Assembly (NCBI GenBank): GCA_963969395.1
Contig: OZ017800.1
Span: 21,174,479-21,238,478 of the forward strand
Source of the DNA: Pseudoscleropodium purum
Lineage: Eukaryota; Streptophyta; Bryopsida; Hypnales; Brachytheciaceae
Direction: 5' to 3'
Length of the DNA: 64,000 bases
Shown here: positions 38,331-50,400 of the stretch, piece after piece
Numbering within the stretch: the stretch's first letter is position 1
Layout: every line of letters begins with the position of its first letter
Notes under the pieces: generated by a model
Told to the model about the DNA's origin: nothing
The model's database searches: none
What the model saw: the letters and a program-made list of their open reading frames with translations, nothing else
Position numbers and translations under genes: made by a program

Positions 38331-39486
38331 TGACAATGTGAGGTAGCTTTTCACACTCTGTTGTTTGACATTGTAAACATATAGGCTTCTATTTTTCTGT
38401 ACAGTCTTCTGTAATGAACGGAGTACTCTGAATGCACCTTTTTTTTGCATTGAAGGCCTTTCTTTTATATTGGGCCCCTTTTAGGATTGTGGAATGCATG
38501 AGGTCTAGTTTCTTAAACCCATAATGTCGCCGGTCATGGCTTTCTTTGCATTCACCGCAGGAGAGTGCTAGAGTGTTAAGGGCTACGTAGACATGTTAAG
38601 GGCAGAATTAGATTAGAAAGCAGAGGTAGCCCTCCATTGAAAACATAATTGCATCGCATATATAAGTGAGTAATGACTAACAGGAGCCTTGTCAGAAATA
38701 GAAGAGAAAGAAAATGACATGGAAATTACTAGGAAATGACTACTCTTGAGATCACGTAGATGCTTTAACAAAATCGGCTAACTTCAGAACGACTCTCATG
38801 TGACTGGAAGCGAGCATAGTATGAATAACTCTATTAGAACTATAGAATGACTCATATTGTCACCACGTGTCAGCCAACATTGCATATAGTGTATGCAAAT
38901 GACGACCTACAAATAACTCTACTGTGATTCACAAATGACTCATTAATCAACTACATGTGAACAAGGATATTTGTCATCCCCCTAAACCAACTACAAAATA
39001 ACTCCACAATGACTCGCAAATAAATCATCATATCACCACGTGTCAGCAACCAAGAAATTTTCCATAGAATGACTCTAAAACAACTCACCCTAAACTTAAA
39101 AATGACTTCAGGAAATTACCACGCAAACCATCTGGAGCACTTTTCGTGACTGCAAAATGACTTCAAAATAGCTACAAAGGGTGCTGACATGTCAATCCAT
39201 GTCCACTTGCCAATGACTCCATGGTGACTCCAAAGTGACTCCAAAATTGTTGATGTCATGCCGCTTCTCCAAAATTTTGGAGTGGAATAGGCAATTGCCC
39301 ACACTTTGTGAACCAATTGCCCGAAAATCACAAGTGCCACGTAGACCATGTCATCCCTTTTTCATCCAAGATGGTAATGATATATTGCCAATCAATACAA
39401 TCACACACTCGTCCACAATGACTGCAGGTCCGGAAGTCACGATGCAATCGAAAATGTCCTAAATAACTGTTGTGCAATCATTTATC
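38331..39486. promoter_or_regulatory. Right subterminal region of the outer CACTA element
   Basis: Dozens of (A)ATGACT(C/T) motifs occur between 38660 and 39430, mostly in one orientation. No gene is present. Confidence 0.6.
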
Positions 39487-39518
39487 GCAATCATTTATTC
39501 ACTATTTTTTTTGTAGTG
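39487..39518 (-). repeat. Right TIR of the outer CACTA element
   Basis: Read on the minus strand it starts CACTACAAAAAAAATAGTG and matches the left TIR at 14639. Confidence 0.8.
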
Positions 39519-40951
39519 CATTGGGATTGGCATTTATCAACTCTATAATTAAATTCTTAACAATTAAGTATTTTGAATCATTCTCTATAATTGTCTACTT
39601 CCTGTTTTTTTCCTATATGTTGTACAATTCCAAATGCTTTGATATTTTTCAAGCATGTGCAAAACTTGTGTAGAAAAAAGAATCCAAAGAAGCACCACTA
39701 TTTTGAACCTTTTTTCATAGAAAAGTGAGCTTGTAAAGGGTGATTGCAAAAAACACTTGTATTGCTAGATTTCATTTTTAGGGGGTTGCTATGATTAAAA
39801 CTGTAATTTTTGATTTCTAGGTTCAATGCCAAAATAAATAAATAAACTTCCTAGATGTCTTGATTGTAATTGTATCCCTTATTTTTTAGAGATTAAAAAA
39901 AATCATTTTATATTTTAAATTCAATTTTGTTAATTTGTCACACTTTGATATTTAGGATTTTTTAGTACTATTGAGTGGTTTAAATTAATGATTTTTAGTT
40001 GAAATTTCTAAGGTATATTCTCCTAATAGGTAGACATGTTCCTACCAAAGATCATCTAAAAATACATTATTTTATAGCCTCCTCAGTTGTGCAAATAGAC
40101 CTCCCTTGCGCACGCATTTCTAAACATTAGAGATGGTTTTGATTTCTTTTTTTTGTCAAATCTCATCACCAAGAAGTCCTCCCAAATGTCCAATTTTTAG
40201 TTTTGTTCAAAATTATTTTTCCTATTTTCTACAAATTAAAATGTTAAAAGATGTATTTTTTGAGACAACCAAAAAACCCCAAAATACATCTCTTGGTTGT
40301 CCTGAAAAATACATCTCTTAACATATTAATTTGTAAAAAATAGGAAAAACAATTTTGAACAAAACTAAAAATTGGACATTTGAGAGGACTTTTTGATGCA
40401 GAGATTTGACAAAAAAATGAAATCAAAACCATCTCTAATGTTTAGAAACGCTCGCACCAGGGCTATTTGCACAACCAAGGAGGCTATAAAATATTGTATT
40501 TTTAGATGATCTTTAGTAGGAACATGTCTACCTATTAGGTAATTAGGAGAATATACCATAGAAATTTCAACTAAAAATCATTAATTTAAACCGCTCAATA
40601 GTACTAAAAACCCTAAATGTCAAAGTGTGACAAATTAACAAAATTGAATTTTAAATATAAAATGATTTTTTTTAATCTCTAAAAAATAAGGGATACAATT
40701 ATAATCAAGACATCTAGAAAGCATTTTTATTTATTTTGGTATTGAACCTAGAAATCAAAAGTTACAGCATAAGTTATAGCAGTTCCAAAAAAATACAATC
40801 TAGTAATACAAGTGTTTTCAAATTAGCATTATATAAAATCCTTTGGTTACATGTGTCAAAAAAAAACATTTCAAAAATTTGTTACTTGTATTGAAAATGG
40901 CAATTTTTGAGCATTTTTGGTGAAAACATAGCCATAGAACTTTAGAGGTTA
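39519..40951 (-). mobile_element. R1 TIR element, copy 3, left-truncated and interrupted
   Basis: 39519-39745 matches 43477-43680 of R1 copy 2 and 40836-40951 matches its end, finishing CTTTAGAGGTTA. The middle is replaced by the fold-back repeat. The left part is cut exactly at the outer CACTA end. Confidence 0.65.
39750..40820. repeat. Fold-back inverted repeat, arms about 0.5 kb
   Basis: The left arm (about 39750-40272) and right arm (about 40293-40820) are reverse complements at high identity around a 20-nt spacer. For example, 40020-40045 (AGGTAGACATGTTCCTAC) pairs with GTAGGAACATGTCTACCT near 40520. Both arms encode the same spurious open frame in mirror image. A transcript would fold into a long double strand. 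Confidence 0.85.
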
Positions 40952-43016
40952 TCAAATATCTCACACCATAGTATTCTAGTAGAAGTTATTGCTTTAATTA
41001 TCCTTTGCTTTGCCTTCTCTTCCTTATATAGTTATACATTGACTTCATCTTCCTCCACTTGTTATAAATTTGTTGCCAAATTCTTTGAGTGTCGTTTTCA
41101 AACTATGTGTGCAAGCTATCTTTGCAAAAAATTCCTAATTTGCTTGCTTTAAGGGATTGTGGTTGACCTCTCAATACTTCTCGACACACATATCCATAAG
41201 AAATCTTCAAGTTTTCTCCTTTCAATCCCTCTTTGCAATGGAAGTACCACATCCACTTCTCTCCCAAATCACTTGAGAACTATAGAATCCTTCATCATCA
41301 AGCATTAGTGCTAATAAAGCCCCCTTGAAAGTTCCATAATGTCACACTAAATTTCTAACTCTAACTCACTCTTCTAGATGAAAGAAACCTCCTTAGTTTG
41401 AAAGAAGAAAACAAACTTACAACTACAAAAGAAAAGAAAATGCACAATCTTGAGGTGGTTCAAAGAATTGTTAAGTTTAGAAGAGGTGTTTTTTCTTTAG
41501 AACACAAAAACATTGTGCAAATTAATCTTTTGTAGTAATTAAGAATTTTGTGAGGGCTTGATTTTATAGGACTTTGTATTTTTAGTTAGCCATCTACTGT
41601 ACTAGAGCTTGATAGTAAACAAGTAGAGTGCATCCTTCATCTACATCACACGAGTGATATTAGCATCATGGGCACGAGTTGAAAAAAATTGTATTTGGGA
41701 TTTGTGTTATGAGATGAAGATTGTGTTGTAATTCTTTTGAGAAGTGAATTTCAATGAGGTTTGGACATAAAATTGATTGCTTGAAAGGATTAGATTAATA
41801 AATTAGATTTGAACCACATAATCTTTAAGAAACGCAAATTGGGTAAAATGAATGTGGAAACTGGATGGTTTGGGTGATTGAAGATGTACTAAAATTACTC
41901 ATTTAGGGCTCAATTGAGCCTAATTGGGGCTCAAATTGCAATTTGGGGGGAATTTTAGCATGAGAGTTTGCTCTATTCACCTAGAACATGTGTTAGAATG
42001 ATTGTGGGTAGATAGGACTTCTATTTGAGTAATTTAAGGGTGTTGACATTTTTTCACATAGTGTTGTTTGGATCAAAATTGACTACAATTGTGTAAGAAG
42101 TCCATTGCTTAAAAAATGTTTAGGATTAGGGTCACATATACTCCCCACATGCCAACTTTAAAGGGTTCCTTTGCCATTGTGGTGAAAAAGCTCATACATG
42201 CCCCCCAAAACACTATAGACAAGTAAAAAGGGCTATAAGGCAAAGGCTACACCCTCTTAAGATTTGCCATAGGTGATGCTTTTGTTTTCATAGCTCAATG
42301 GTATAAAAGCCTAACAATATGGCATTAGGACTTGGCATGTCACCCTTTTTGTTGTCACTCTTCTAGAGCAAGTGTACAAAACCAAGTTTCATACATGACT
42401 TTGAAATGAATTTTCTTATAATTAAATTACAATTAATTTTTTCTTCAAACTTCCATAGTAATGTGTTGTATATTGTATACTACAACTTTTGCATATCTAG
42501 TTTTGGACTTTGTCCATTGATGCTTATAGTGTAGTTGCTTGAATGAAAAAATTTCAAATCTATACTCAATTTTGTTTATGCCTATACATCATACAATTGC
42601 ACTTCAAAAATCATAGTGTATTCACACACATTCATAATAATCCTAAATTTTTTATCTAGAAATTCTTAATTTTCTATTTTCAATATATTAAAATTTAGTC
42701 TCATGTGTTGATTAATCCCCAAAGTATGTGGAATAGCTTAAAATATCAATTTTCAATGCTCCCAACATATAAACAAACACTCTTGTAAGACTAGTAGACC
42801 ATTGTTTTGACCCCTATGCGACAAGTCTTTGTTTACCTTTCAAGTGACTTAGACAAATGTACAATAGTGAGGGAGAAGTGGCTCATGTGTTTTCCTTCTC
42901 ATAGATAGTGGCACCTTATTCCCTAACCCTATTTCTACATTTTGCTTCTTATCTTTGTTTCTAAAATTATCTTTAAATTAAAGTATATTTCTTGTAATTT
43001 TTTGTAATCTATATTT
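40952..43016. other. AT-rich spacer, nothing recognised
   Basis: No coding, repeat or RNA-gene signal could be supported here. Confidence 0.5.
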
Positions 43017-43918
43017 TAACTACTAAAGGATCAAGCTCAATTTTTTGGCTACATAAAAATTCTAGGCAAGTGTGTGTGATTAGAGACTTCCATATTTTGG
43101 GTCCAAATTCTAATAAAAGGTGGGGACAAGGAATTTTATATGCACAAAATTTAATGACATTTGGAAATAGGAATCAAAAGTTATAGCCTAATATGTTTTG
43201 TTTTGTTTTGTAACTAGGTAGTTTAGGTGGATAAAAAGAAATTATTATTTTTTAAATTTTAAATTGAATTTTAAGAATTACATATACATGGAAAGCTTTA
43301 AATCATTCCATTTTGATCAATGGGTCAAAAGATATGAGGATTTTTTTGCTTGCAAACAATTATGAATTTCTACTCTAAAATAAACTTTAAAATCCTTTAT
43401 CTTACCCAATTTTTCAATATTCTTGGAAAAAAATAAAATCTTAGGATGTTGATTGTTTATTACAAAATTTCAACCATTGGGATTGGCATTTTAAAATCTT
43501 AATAACTTAGTATTTTGAATCATTCTCTACTATTACCTACTTTTTATTTTCTTCTTATATGTTGTACAATTCCAAATGATCTAAAAATTTTCAAGCATGT
43601 GGCAAACTTGTCTAGAAAAAAGAATCCAAAGAAGCACCACTATTTTGGTCATTTTTTCATAGAAAAGTGAGCTTGTGAAGTGCAGCTGCCCTACTTTTTG
43701 CAAGGCCAAAAAATGATTCTAGTGAATTTGAATGCTTATATCTTGCAATTCACATAATGGACATGTCTGAAATTTTTACCACATGTTTTTTATACTACAT
43801 ACTACAAGATCCTACAGTTACATATGTCAAATAAAAAAAAATTCCAAAAATTTGATACTTATATTAAAAATGGCAGTTTTTGAGTGTTGCAAACATAGTT
43901 ATCAAACTTTAGGGGTTA
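43017..43918 (-). mobile_element. R1 TIR element, copy 2 (inverted relative to copy 1)
   Basis: It starts TAACTACTAAAG (degenerate TIR) and ends CTTTAGGGGTTA. It is collinear with copy 1 on the opposite strand and about 130 bp longer through internal AT-rich sequence. Confidence 0.65.
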
Positions 43919-44631
43919 TGTGAATAGTGGATAGTGGTGGATAGTCACTATCCAAAATCTTGATTAATAAAATTGAATTGACTCAATTGAGGCACTTTAA
44001 CTAGCTTTCAAGTAATTTTTTCTAGACCTCCAAAATGCTCAAAATTACTCTGTGGTTGCCATATGAGAAACAAAATTGTCTTAGAGCAGCAATGTGAATG
44101 TTCTTAGTAGATTGCCAAATACCAAAAGGAACTTAATCTTGTAGTGCTCGGGCATCCAATTTCTAGATGACAAACAAGTTGAAAATCACTTATCTTTTTC
44201 CATTATTGCTTCAATGAAATCATCCTAATTTGTACTAGAGATCCTTTATCAAGTTGTTGTGATATTTAATGATTGGATTCAAATGGTGTTACTAGAATAC
44301 ATGTTTTTCTTAAAATACAAACGTGGAAGTATATCAAATGGTTATCTAAGCCAAAATTGCATTGACTCTAGTTCAAAACTAGATTTGCAAAAACGAGATC
44401 ATAGATTTAAAGAAACTCAAAAATTTCAAAAAATCTCTATATGGCATGAACCTCCTTTCAAATCCATTCAAGCAAAGTTTACTCAAAAAATGACAATATT
44501 TTTCTTATAATTGATTTTAAAAGAAAAAATTGAAATTTCCCTTTCAAATTTATAGAAAAATAACGATGATAGCATTGGTAAATCTAACGGTAGGGATGGA
44601 ATCCAAAACTCAAAGTCATTAAAAGTTTTTT
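43919..44631. other. AT-rich spacer, nothing recognised
   Basis: The open frame at 44259-44510 is low in complexity and matches no family. Confidence 0.5.
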
Positions 44632-44650
44632 GAGGGCTCTAAGAGCCCTC
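44632..44650. other. 19-bp palindrome
   Basis: GAGGGCTCT and AGAGCCCTC flank a single A. It marks the edge between AT-rich DNA and the GC-richer stretch that follows. Confidence 0.7.
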
Positions 44651-45739
44651 GAGTTGTCAAGCCTTGTGAACTTCGGGAATGCAACTGCTACAGTGACTAC
44701 ATAGTAGTCTAACATGACTAAGACCTTGCCATGTCATTTTTGAAATTTTTTTTGAATTTTTTTTGATAGCCAACCGTTCCCTTTGCTGCGGAGGAACATG
44801 CCTGAAACATGCTCTCAGAGCCCTAAAAAATCTTCTAATGCTACAACTCTAATTTGCCTACCAAATTCAGAATATTCTTCCGAATAGTACTTTACGATGT
44901 TTTTCTCAAATCGACAATTCTGGAGAGGACTCTGAATGCTTACATCCGAGTCGCGGTCTCGCGGAGCACACGCCTGATTCTTCGTCGAGGGGCACACAGT
45001 CCGTCCCCAAATCGAAGTGGCCACGACAGTGCCCGGCGCGTTTCCCCAGGCGCCGCCACCGCGATCGCTGCATCGACAACAGACCCGTCCGGGCTCGTCG
45101 GAACTTTTCTATACTCCGGAGCCAGGGGACGACAGAGTGGACGAGCAAACCCAGGATCCGCTTCGAAGCGCAGAACTGACAATTCGGGTGATTCGGCTTT
45201 TCCTGCCTGAGCACAGTGAGGAGGAGAGAACGCAGGAGGACCGGTCCTCGACTGGGAAAATGCAGCGACGTGCAGGAATATGCCCCGAATATCTCACAAG
45301 CGGCGCTCTCTGACCCCAGTACGTCTGCTAGCCCAAGTGAATATTGTTAAAACAGGAAGCGAAATGCAAAAGTGCCCCCGAAATACTCCTACAGTACTCC
45401 TACTTTGAAGGGGACTTGGAGCGCTCCCCTGCTAAGCTTACGCCACCAGGTCTAGCAATCCATGAACTTTCCATGAAGCTTGCTGTTCCGTTCGGATCGA
45501 TCGGCGAAACACTCACGAAGTCGATCACGTACGAGGCGGCAGAGCTCCGTCACTCCGGCTGGGGAGAGTTGGGAGGCGCGGTTGGCACCCAAAACGAGTC
45601 GGCCTGAGTATGGAGGAATCTCCTTCTTCAACAGGTCGCCTTGTTTGCCATTAACCCCTGAAATGTCTGAGGCACCAATTCTGGTGTCGACAATACTGTA
45701 CTTTGAAGTGAAATAAAATCTAATAAAGTTACTATTTTT
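44651..45739. other. GC-richer stretch of unknown nature
   Basis: 44920-45650 is clearly richer in G+C and CpG than its surroundings, like the exons of the fusion gene downstream. Overlapping open frames exist on both strands (for example 45182-44940 and 45017-45313), but none shows a family motif. It could be a distal promoter or non-coding first exon, a gene remnant or a separate short gene. Confidence 0.35.
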
Positions 45740-46130
45740 AGTAGTTTGTAGTTCTGAAAAATTCTTTTTTGAAGTCTAGTTTCAGCATAAGAAAACTGAT
45801 TTTGAAAATGCTAATGATTATGATTTTTCTATGATTCAAGTTTTTGTGCAAGGATGTTGATTGCAAATCTTGATTTTCTAGTGTTGATGGCTCTTGGAAA
45901 TGAGCGTCAAATGTACACTAGATTTTGGAAGAAAAATCACATTAAAAAATTCATTTAAAAAAAATTGTAATGTAGATTTTGAGAAGCCATAATTGATTGA
46001 GGTTATACATGTTATGCCCTTTAACCTCATGTTTTTTTGGTGACCAATTTTTTAGATTTGACACATGAAAAAGGATTGAAAGATTTCAAATTACCTTCAC
46101 AATTTTTATAGCCTCATGATCAAATATAAT
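45740..46130 (+). repeat. R2 dispersed repeat
   Basis: It matches the reverse complement of about 59545-59965 over nearly its whole length (for example GGTGACCAATTTTTTAGA) and part of 12195-12370. It is non-coding and shows no terminal repeats. Confidence 0.75.
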
Positions 46131-47464
46131 AATCTTTTGATCCATAATTGTTATGGTTGTGTTTTCTTCTCCTATGTGATGTCTGATATGTCTAGTTTGA
46201 ATTTGTACAAGTACAATTCGAAAAAAATTCATAAAACTTACCAAAATGTTGGCTTTTTGTTGAATTTAGAGCAAATTCCAAGAAGCTCAAAAAAAGGCGT
46301 GAGGCATTTATGGGTTGAAGTTGACCTTAATTTCCAGTCATGGCAAAACACTGCCGAGGAGCGTCCAACAGAAATGGCCAATAAAATGGACTGGGGAGCG
46401 CATGCACTCACTCCTGCAGGCAACAGAATTCCTTCATTGTAGCATAACATCCGCGTGAGATTCTCACTCGCTTCGATGCTGAACATCCGATGGACTGCGA
46501 ATATTCAGTCGCGCACTATCATGAACTTCGCCGTGAGAAATGGCCAGCGCCTTGGAGGGCACATCTTACTGTGCACTCGTCAGCCCCTCATGCGCCATCT
46601 TTTCAGTAGTCAATCGAGACACATTTGCGGCCCATTTTTTCCCTCAAACTGCACAAACACCAAAATCACATCAAATGCCACACAATCGGCAGTTTCCGTC
46701 AAGCTTTCATGAGAGTTGTACTTCGAGGTTGTACGGATTTGTCAGTATCCAGTTGCCGTAGTATCTGGCACTAGCTTGCTAAAGTTCCGGGATCCTGGCC
46801 TTAATTCTATCGTCGTCACCGTGAACAGCTCCTTGTCGATCTAGCCGATTTCAGTGCTTTTGTTATGATACAGAGAGGAGTGGTATTCTATGTTTTGGTG
46901 TTAGGGCTCCAAGTGGGCGGATTACTGTAGCTTCTGAAGCAATTTGATCACCAGTGAGTTCTGTTTCAAGCCCAAATGTAGCTTGGCCCAGCTGTTTTCA
47001 GAATATCCATCAGAGATCATTCCGGAGTGGACGAAGCTCTTCAAACAGGAAACTTTCTTGTAGCCATTTGCGACTCGGCGTCGTTGGTTTTGATGAGGGA
47101 GTTGCGGATGCGAACAGATTTGATAGTTCAGAGTTAGAGACGTGGATAGTGGTGGTGATCTATTGACTTCGGGAGATCGTCGCGTCGAGGTTTCGAATTG
47201 CGAGCTGTGCTTGTGTTTGTGAAATTAGGTGTATCGTGATTGGAGGCATTGGGTGGCTCCACAATGCTGGATCATAGTCGCTATGCAAGTGATAGAACAA
47301 GTCGAATATTATTATTATTATTATTATTATTCCCCCTCGTCATCCACAGTGCAGCAGTAGCGACGCCGCGACCCACATGAGCTAGACTGGAGACTGCAAA
47401 GCTGGCCTCCTCGAGCTTGCTCCGCGGTTGCGCCTTCGTCGACCCGAACGAATTTCGTGAGGAG
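46131..47464. promoter_or_regulatory. Upstream region of the USP-DHQS II fusion gene
   Basis: This presumably holds the promoter and 5' leader. Nothing coding was recognised. A 26-bp TTA repeat at 47307-47332 lies about 130 bp before the start codon. Confidence 0.4.
47307..47332. repeat. (TTA)n microsatellite
   Basis: About eight ATT/TTA trinucleotides lie in the probable 5' leader of the fusion gene. Confidence 0.9.
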
Positions 47465-50400
47465 ATGTCCTTGGAAAGCTTGATCAAGATGCAAAGCTCC
47501 GGAACTCGAAGCATCGAGGAGCCCAACACGCCGCGCCCGGGAGGAGTGCCGCAAGGCTCCGTGCTCGTGATCTTGGATGTCACCAAGGACGCGGGGTCCG
47601 CGCCCGTGTACTGGGCGCTCGGCAACGTCGCCCGCCGCGGGGACAACATCAAAATCGTCGGCATTGTCACGCATGTCTGCAACCCAAGTACGCATCATTC
47701 TAAATTTCTTAGAATTTTGAGCAGCATACCCAATTTTTAGCATTGCAGGAATGTCACCTTTAGGATCGGCCCGGGGTTTTGAGTTTTGTGAATTTTTTGG
47801 GGTTCAGTGGGGTTTAAGACACGCGTGGACAAGAACAGTTGGATCGGCTCCAATGGACTCCTGCTACAACACGAACTCACACTGAAGCGAGCCGCCTTGG
47901 ACAATATTCCTCACGTCAAGGAGTGGTGTGAAAAAGCAGGGGTACGCAAAGTCGACATTCCTTCGCTGGGGTTCAAATATTTTCTCGTGCGTTCACAATG
48001 TAGATTGTCTCTCACACTGCCCGATTGTGAGCTCAAAGACTCATAGTGGTGGACTTGCAGGTGAAGCTGGAAATCGATGTGAAGGCCGGGTACGCAACGA
48101 AGTTGATCATCGTCGATGAAGCGAAAGCCATTGGCGCCTACCACGTCGTACTCGACAAGTGAGTCTCTGTTGCGACTGCTCATGTTTTGCTTGATCGCTT
48201 GAAGGCAGTTGATTGATTTCGCGTTTTCTGTGATTTTAGGAATATGAAGAGCGATCGGAAGTACTTTATCGAACACTTGACGTGCTTCGTATCGCGTGCG
48301 CGTCAAAGCGGCGGCGTGGAAACCATCCGCTCCTTCTCCGTGACGAAGCAGCTTCCCCCGCTAGTCCCCACGCCCCCCAACACGCGCATGAACGGCACCA
48401 ACCACAGCTTAAGCCTGCCCACACCTTCTTCCGGCTCCACAGTCTCCATGGCGTCACAAGGATCCAACTTCTCCCAGCGCGGATCGGCTTCATCGAATTC
48501 CTTCGGAGTGGCCTCCAGCGACGGCTTCCTCACGCAAGACAGCGACGCCTTCTCCGGCGCGCCCACGACGGGGGAGTCTTTCAACGATCGCCACCAGGAG
48601 ATTCAGGAGCTTTCGTTTCGCCCCCCGCGAGGACCACATTCAGAGGCCGGCTCGCTGCGGGCGTCGTACTCCGAATCAGGCTCGCAGAAGGGGAACTCCA
48701 TTCCCAGCACGCCGCGAGGCGAACCCGAATCGGGGTACAATCTCATCAACCGGAAACCCACGCTCCGGAAATGGCTTGCGGAAGAGGAAACACGCGGAGA
48801 GGTTCCATCGTCCGAGAATCCCAATCAGAGCTCCTTTGCTGATCGAACCAACAACAATGGCAACAAAATCTCATCAGCCAACGAGTCACAACAACAAGTT
48901 GTCAAACGCATTAGTCCGCATCTGAGTCCCCATTTGAGTCCCCATCTGAGTCCTCACATGAGTCCTCATGTTAGTCCGCCGGCGACGCTTGAAAAGCTTG
49001 CGAACGTTCCAGCGCCATTGCCGCTTCCCCCTTCGCATTCTTCGCATTCTTCGCCTGGGAGGGCGTTTGCATCTGTGAGAACTTTGCCTTCTCCCATTGC
49101 GAGGATTTCGCCCCCTATCTCGCGCATGCCGTCGCCTCCCTGCAGCAAGCTGTCGCAGAGCTTGCATAAGACCGTGTGGATATGGACACGGAGCAAGGAA
49201 GTCATGCGGTCCGCAGTGGAAGTGGGCTGGACCACTTTCGTCTTCACTCCGGATACGAAGTACATGGCACCGCAATGGACTTGTGAGTGGGCTTGATTGA
49301 TTCTTTTTTATCATTTAGAGTTCATTTGAATTTCCTCGCGGTGGTGTTTGACTGTTTTTCCCATTTGTGCAGCGATTGAGTGGATCAAGCCCTTGTTTCT
49401 TGAAGGAGGCCGGTTTTTGAACCAGGAGAGCAAGCCAGTGGCGCTGCTTGGGCAGGTGTACTCGGGGGAGCAGCTGGACTACCTCCCTGCGATGATGGGA
49501 GGCACCGATATCGTCGTTATCAATGACCTTGACTGGCAGGTATGCAAACTCTCAAATCTTCTTTACATTTTCAAATTTTGAATGGGAACCAGCCTGGGGT
49601 GTATGTTCATTATAAGAAGATAGTGAAAAAAACCAGAATAGGATCAGAATCGGTTCTACTTGTGAGGGTGCGTGCTAGATGGGTTCTGAGATGTTAGTCT
49701 GTCATGCCCTTGAAGAATCTTTGTTGCTGTTTTCTTTTCCAGTGGTGAGTAAGAGACTGTGAGTGGATTCTTAATAAATTGTCTTCAAATGGAGGGGGCT
49801 TGAGTGAGAGCTTATAGGTTCCAAAATTGAGGCGATTTTATTCTGTAACTTGATTGGGAAACTATTTTGGAGGCGAGATTCTGGGTTCAAGATTTTGGGG
49901 GACCAATTTAGAAAGAAATTTCAGTCAAATCGTGCAAGAAGTAGAAAATTGCAAGCTAAGATTCACTTGGGACGTTCGTGTAGGTGATTCCGCCTGAAGA
50001 TATTGTAGCGGCTTTTCAAGGCAGGCGAACGCAGCTCTTCGCCACCGCCAATTCTGCTGCCGACTGTCAAGTTTACTTGGAGGTCAACTACTTCATTTCC
50101 CTAATGCCATTCTCTCCTAACTTGATGTTACCAAATTTCTTGGTTAGGGTTTGCATTGGTTAGCGGCATTGCTTATATGGAGTTTGTGGCTGCAGGCTCT
50201 TGAAGTAGGGACGGATGGCGTGGTGCTTCACACCGAGAATGTTGCCGAAATTATCGCTCTCAGGGTATTCTTCACGCAGCCCTATCCCCTCAAACCCTTG
50301 TTTCAGATTGCCCATTCAAAGCCCTTAAATGACTTAATGACCTCGTTTGTGTAAGCTTATGGATACTCTATCCGTCACTTTTAAACATTTGAACCAAATA

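Larger units (their letters stand above)
14639..39518. mobile_element. Outer CACTA (En/Spm) element, about 13.0 kb without its nested insert
   Basis: The left terminus is CACTACAAAAAAAACAGTG. The right terminus, read on the minus strand, is CACTACAAAAAAAATAGTG, and both continue AATAAATGA(C/T)TG. Inside are a minus-strand transposase (31938-27965), a plus-strand TnpA/NIF-like gene (32443-38330), a captured RPN6 fragment and subterminal AATGACT repeats. Both genes carry stops, so it cannot be autonomous. The inner CACTA element splits it at 15114/27006. Outside flanks do not match: CTC before the left end, CAT after the right end, and the right flank is an R1 repeat while the left is not. The two ends may therefore come from a rearrangement. 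Confidence 0.75.

Noticed and set aside
44940..45313. Overlapping open frames in the GC-rich stretch
   Set aside because: They run on both strands at once as GC-rich DNA often allows; no motif supports any of them, so only the island is reported.
48282..48842. 186-residue open frame overlapping the fusion gene
   Set aside because: It is an out-of-frame shadow of exon 4, whose own frame has domain matches on both sides.
47465..49282. Kinase domain expected after the USP-like N-terminus
   Set aside because: No kinase motif (glycine loop, VAIK, HRD, DFG) appears in the exon or in nearby frames; the DHQS II domain follows directly.
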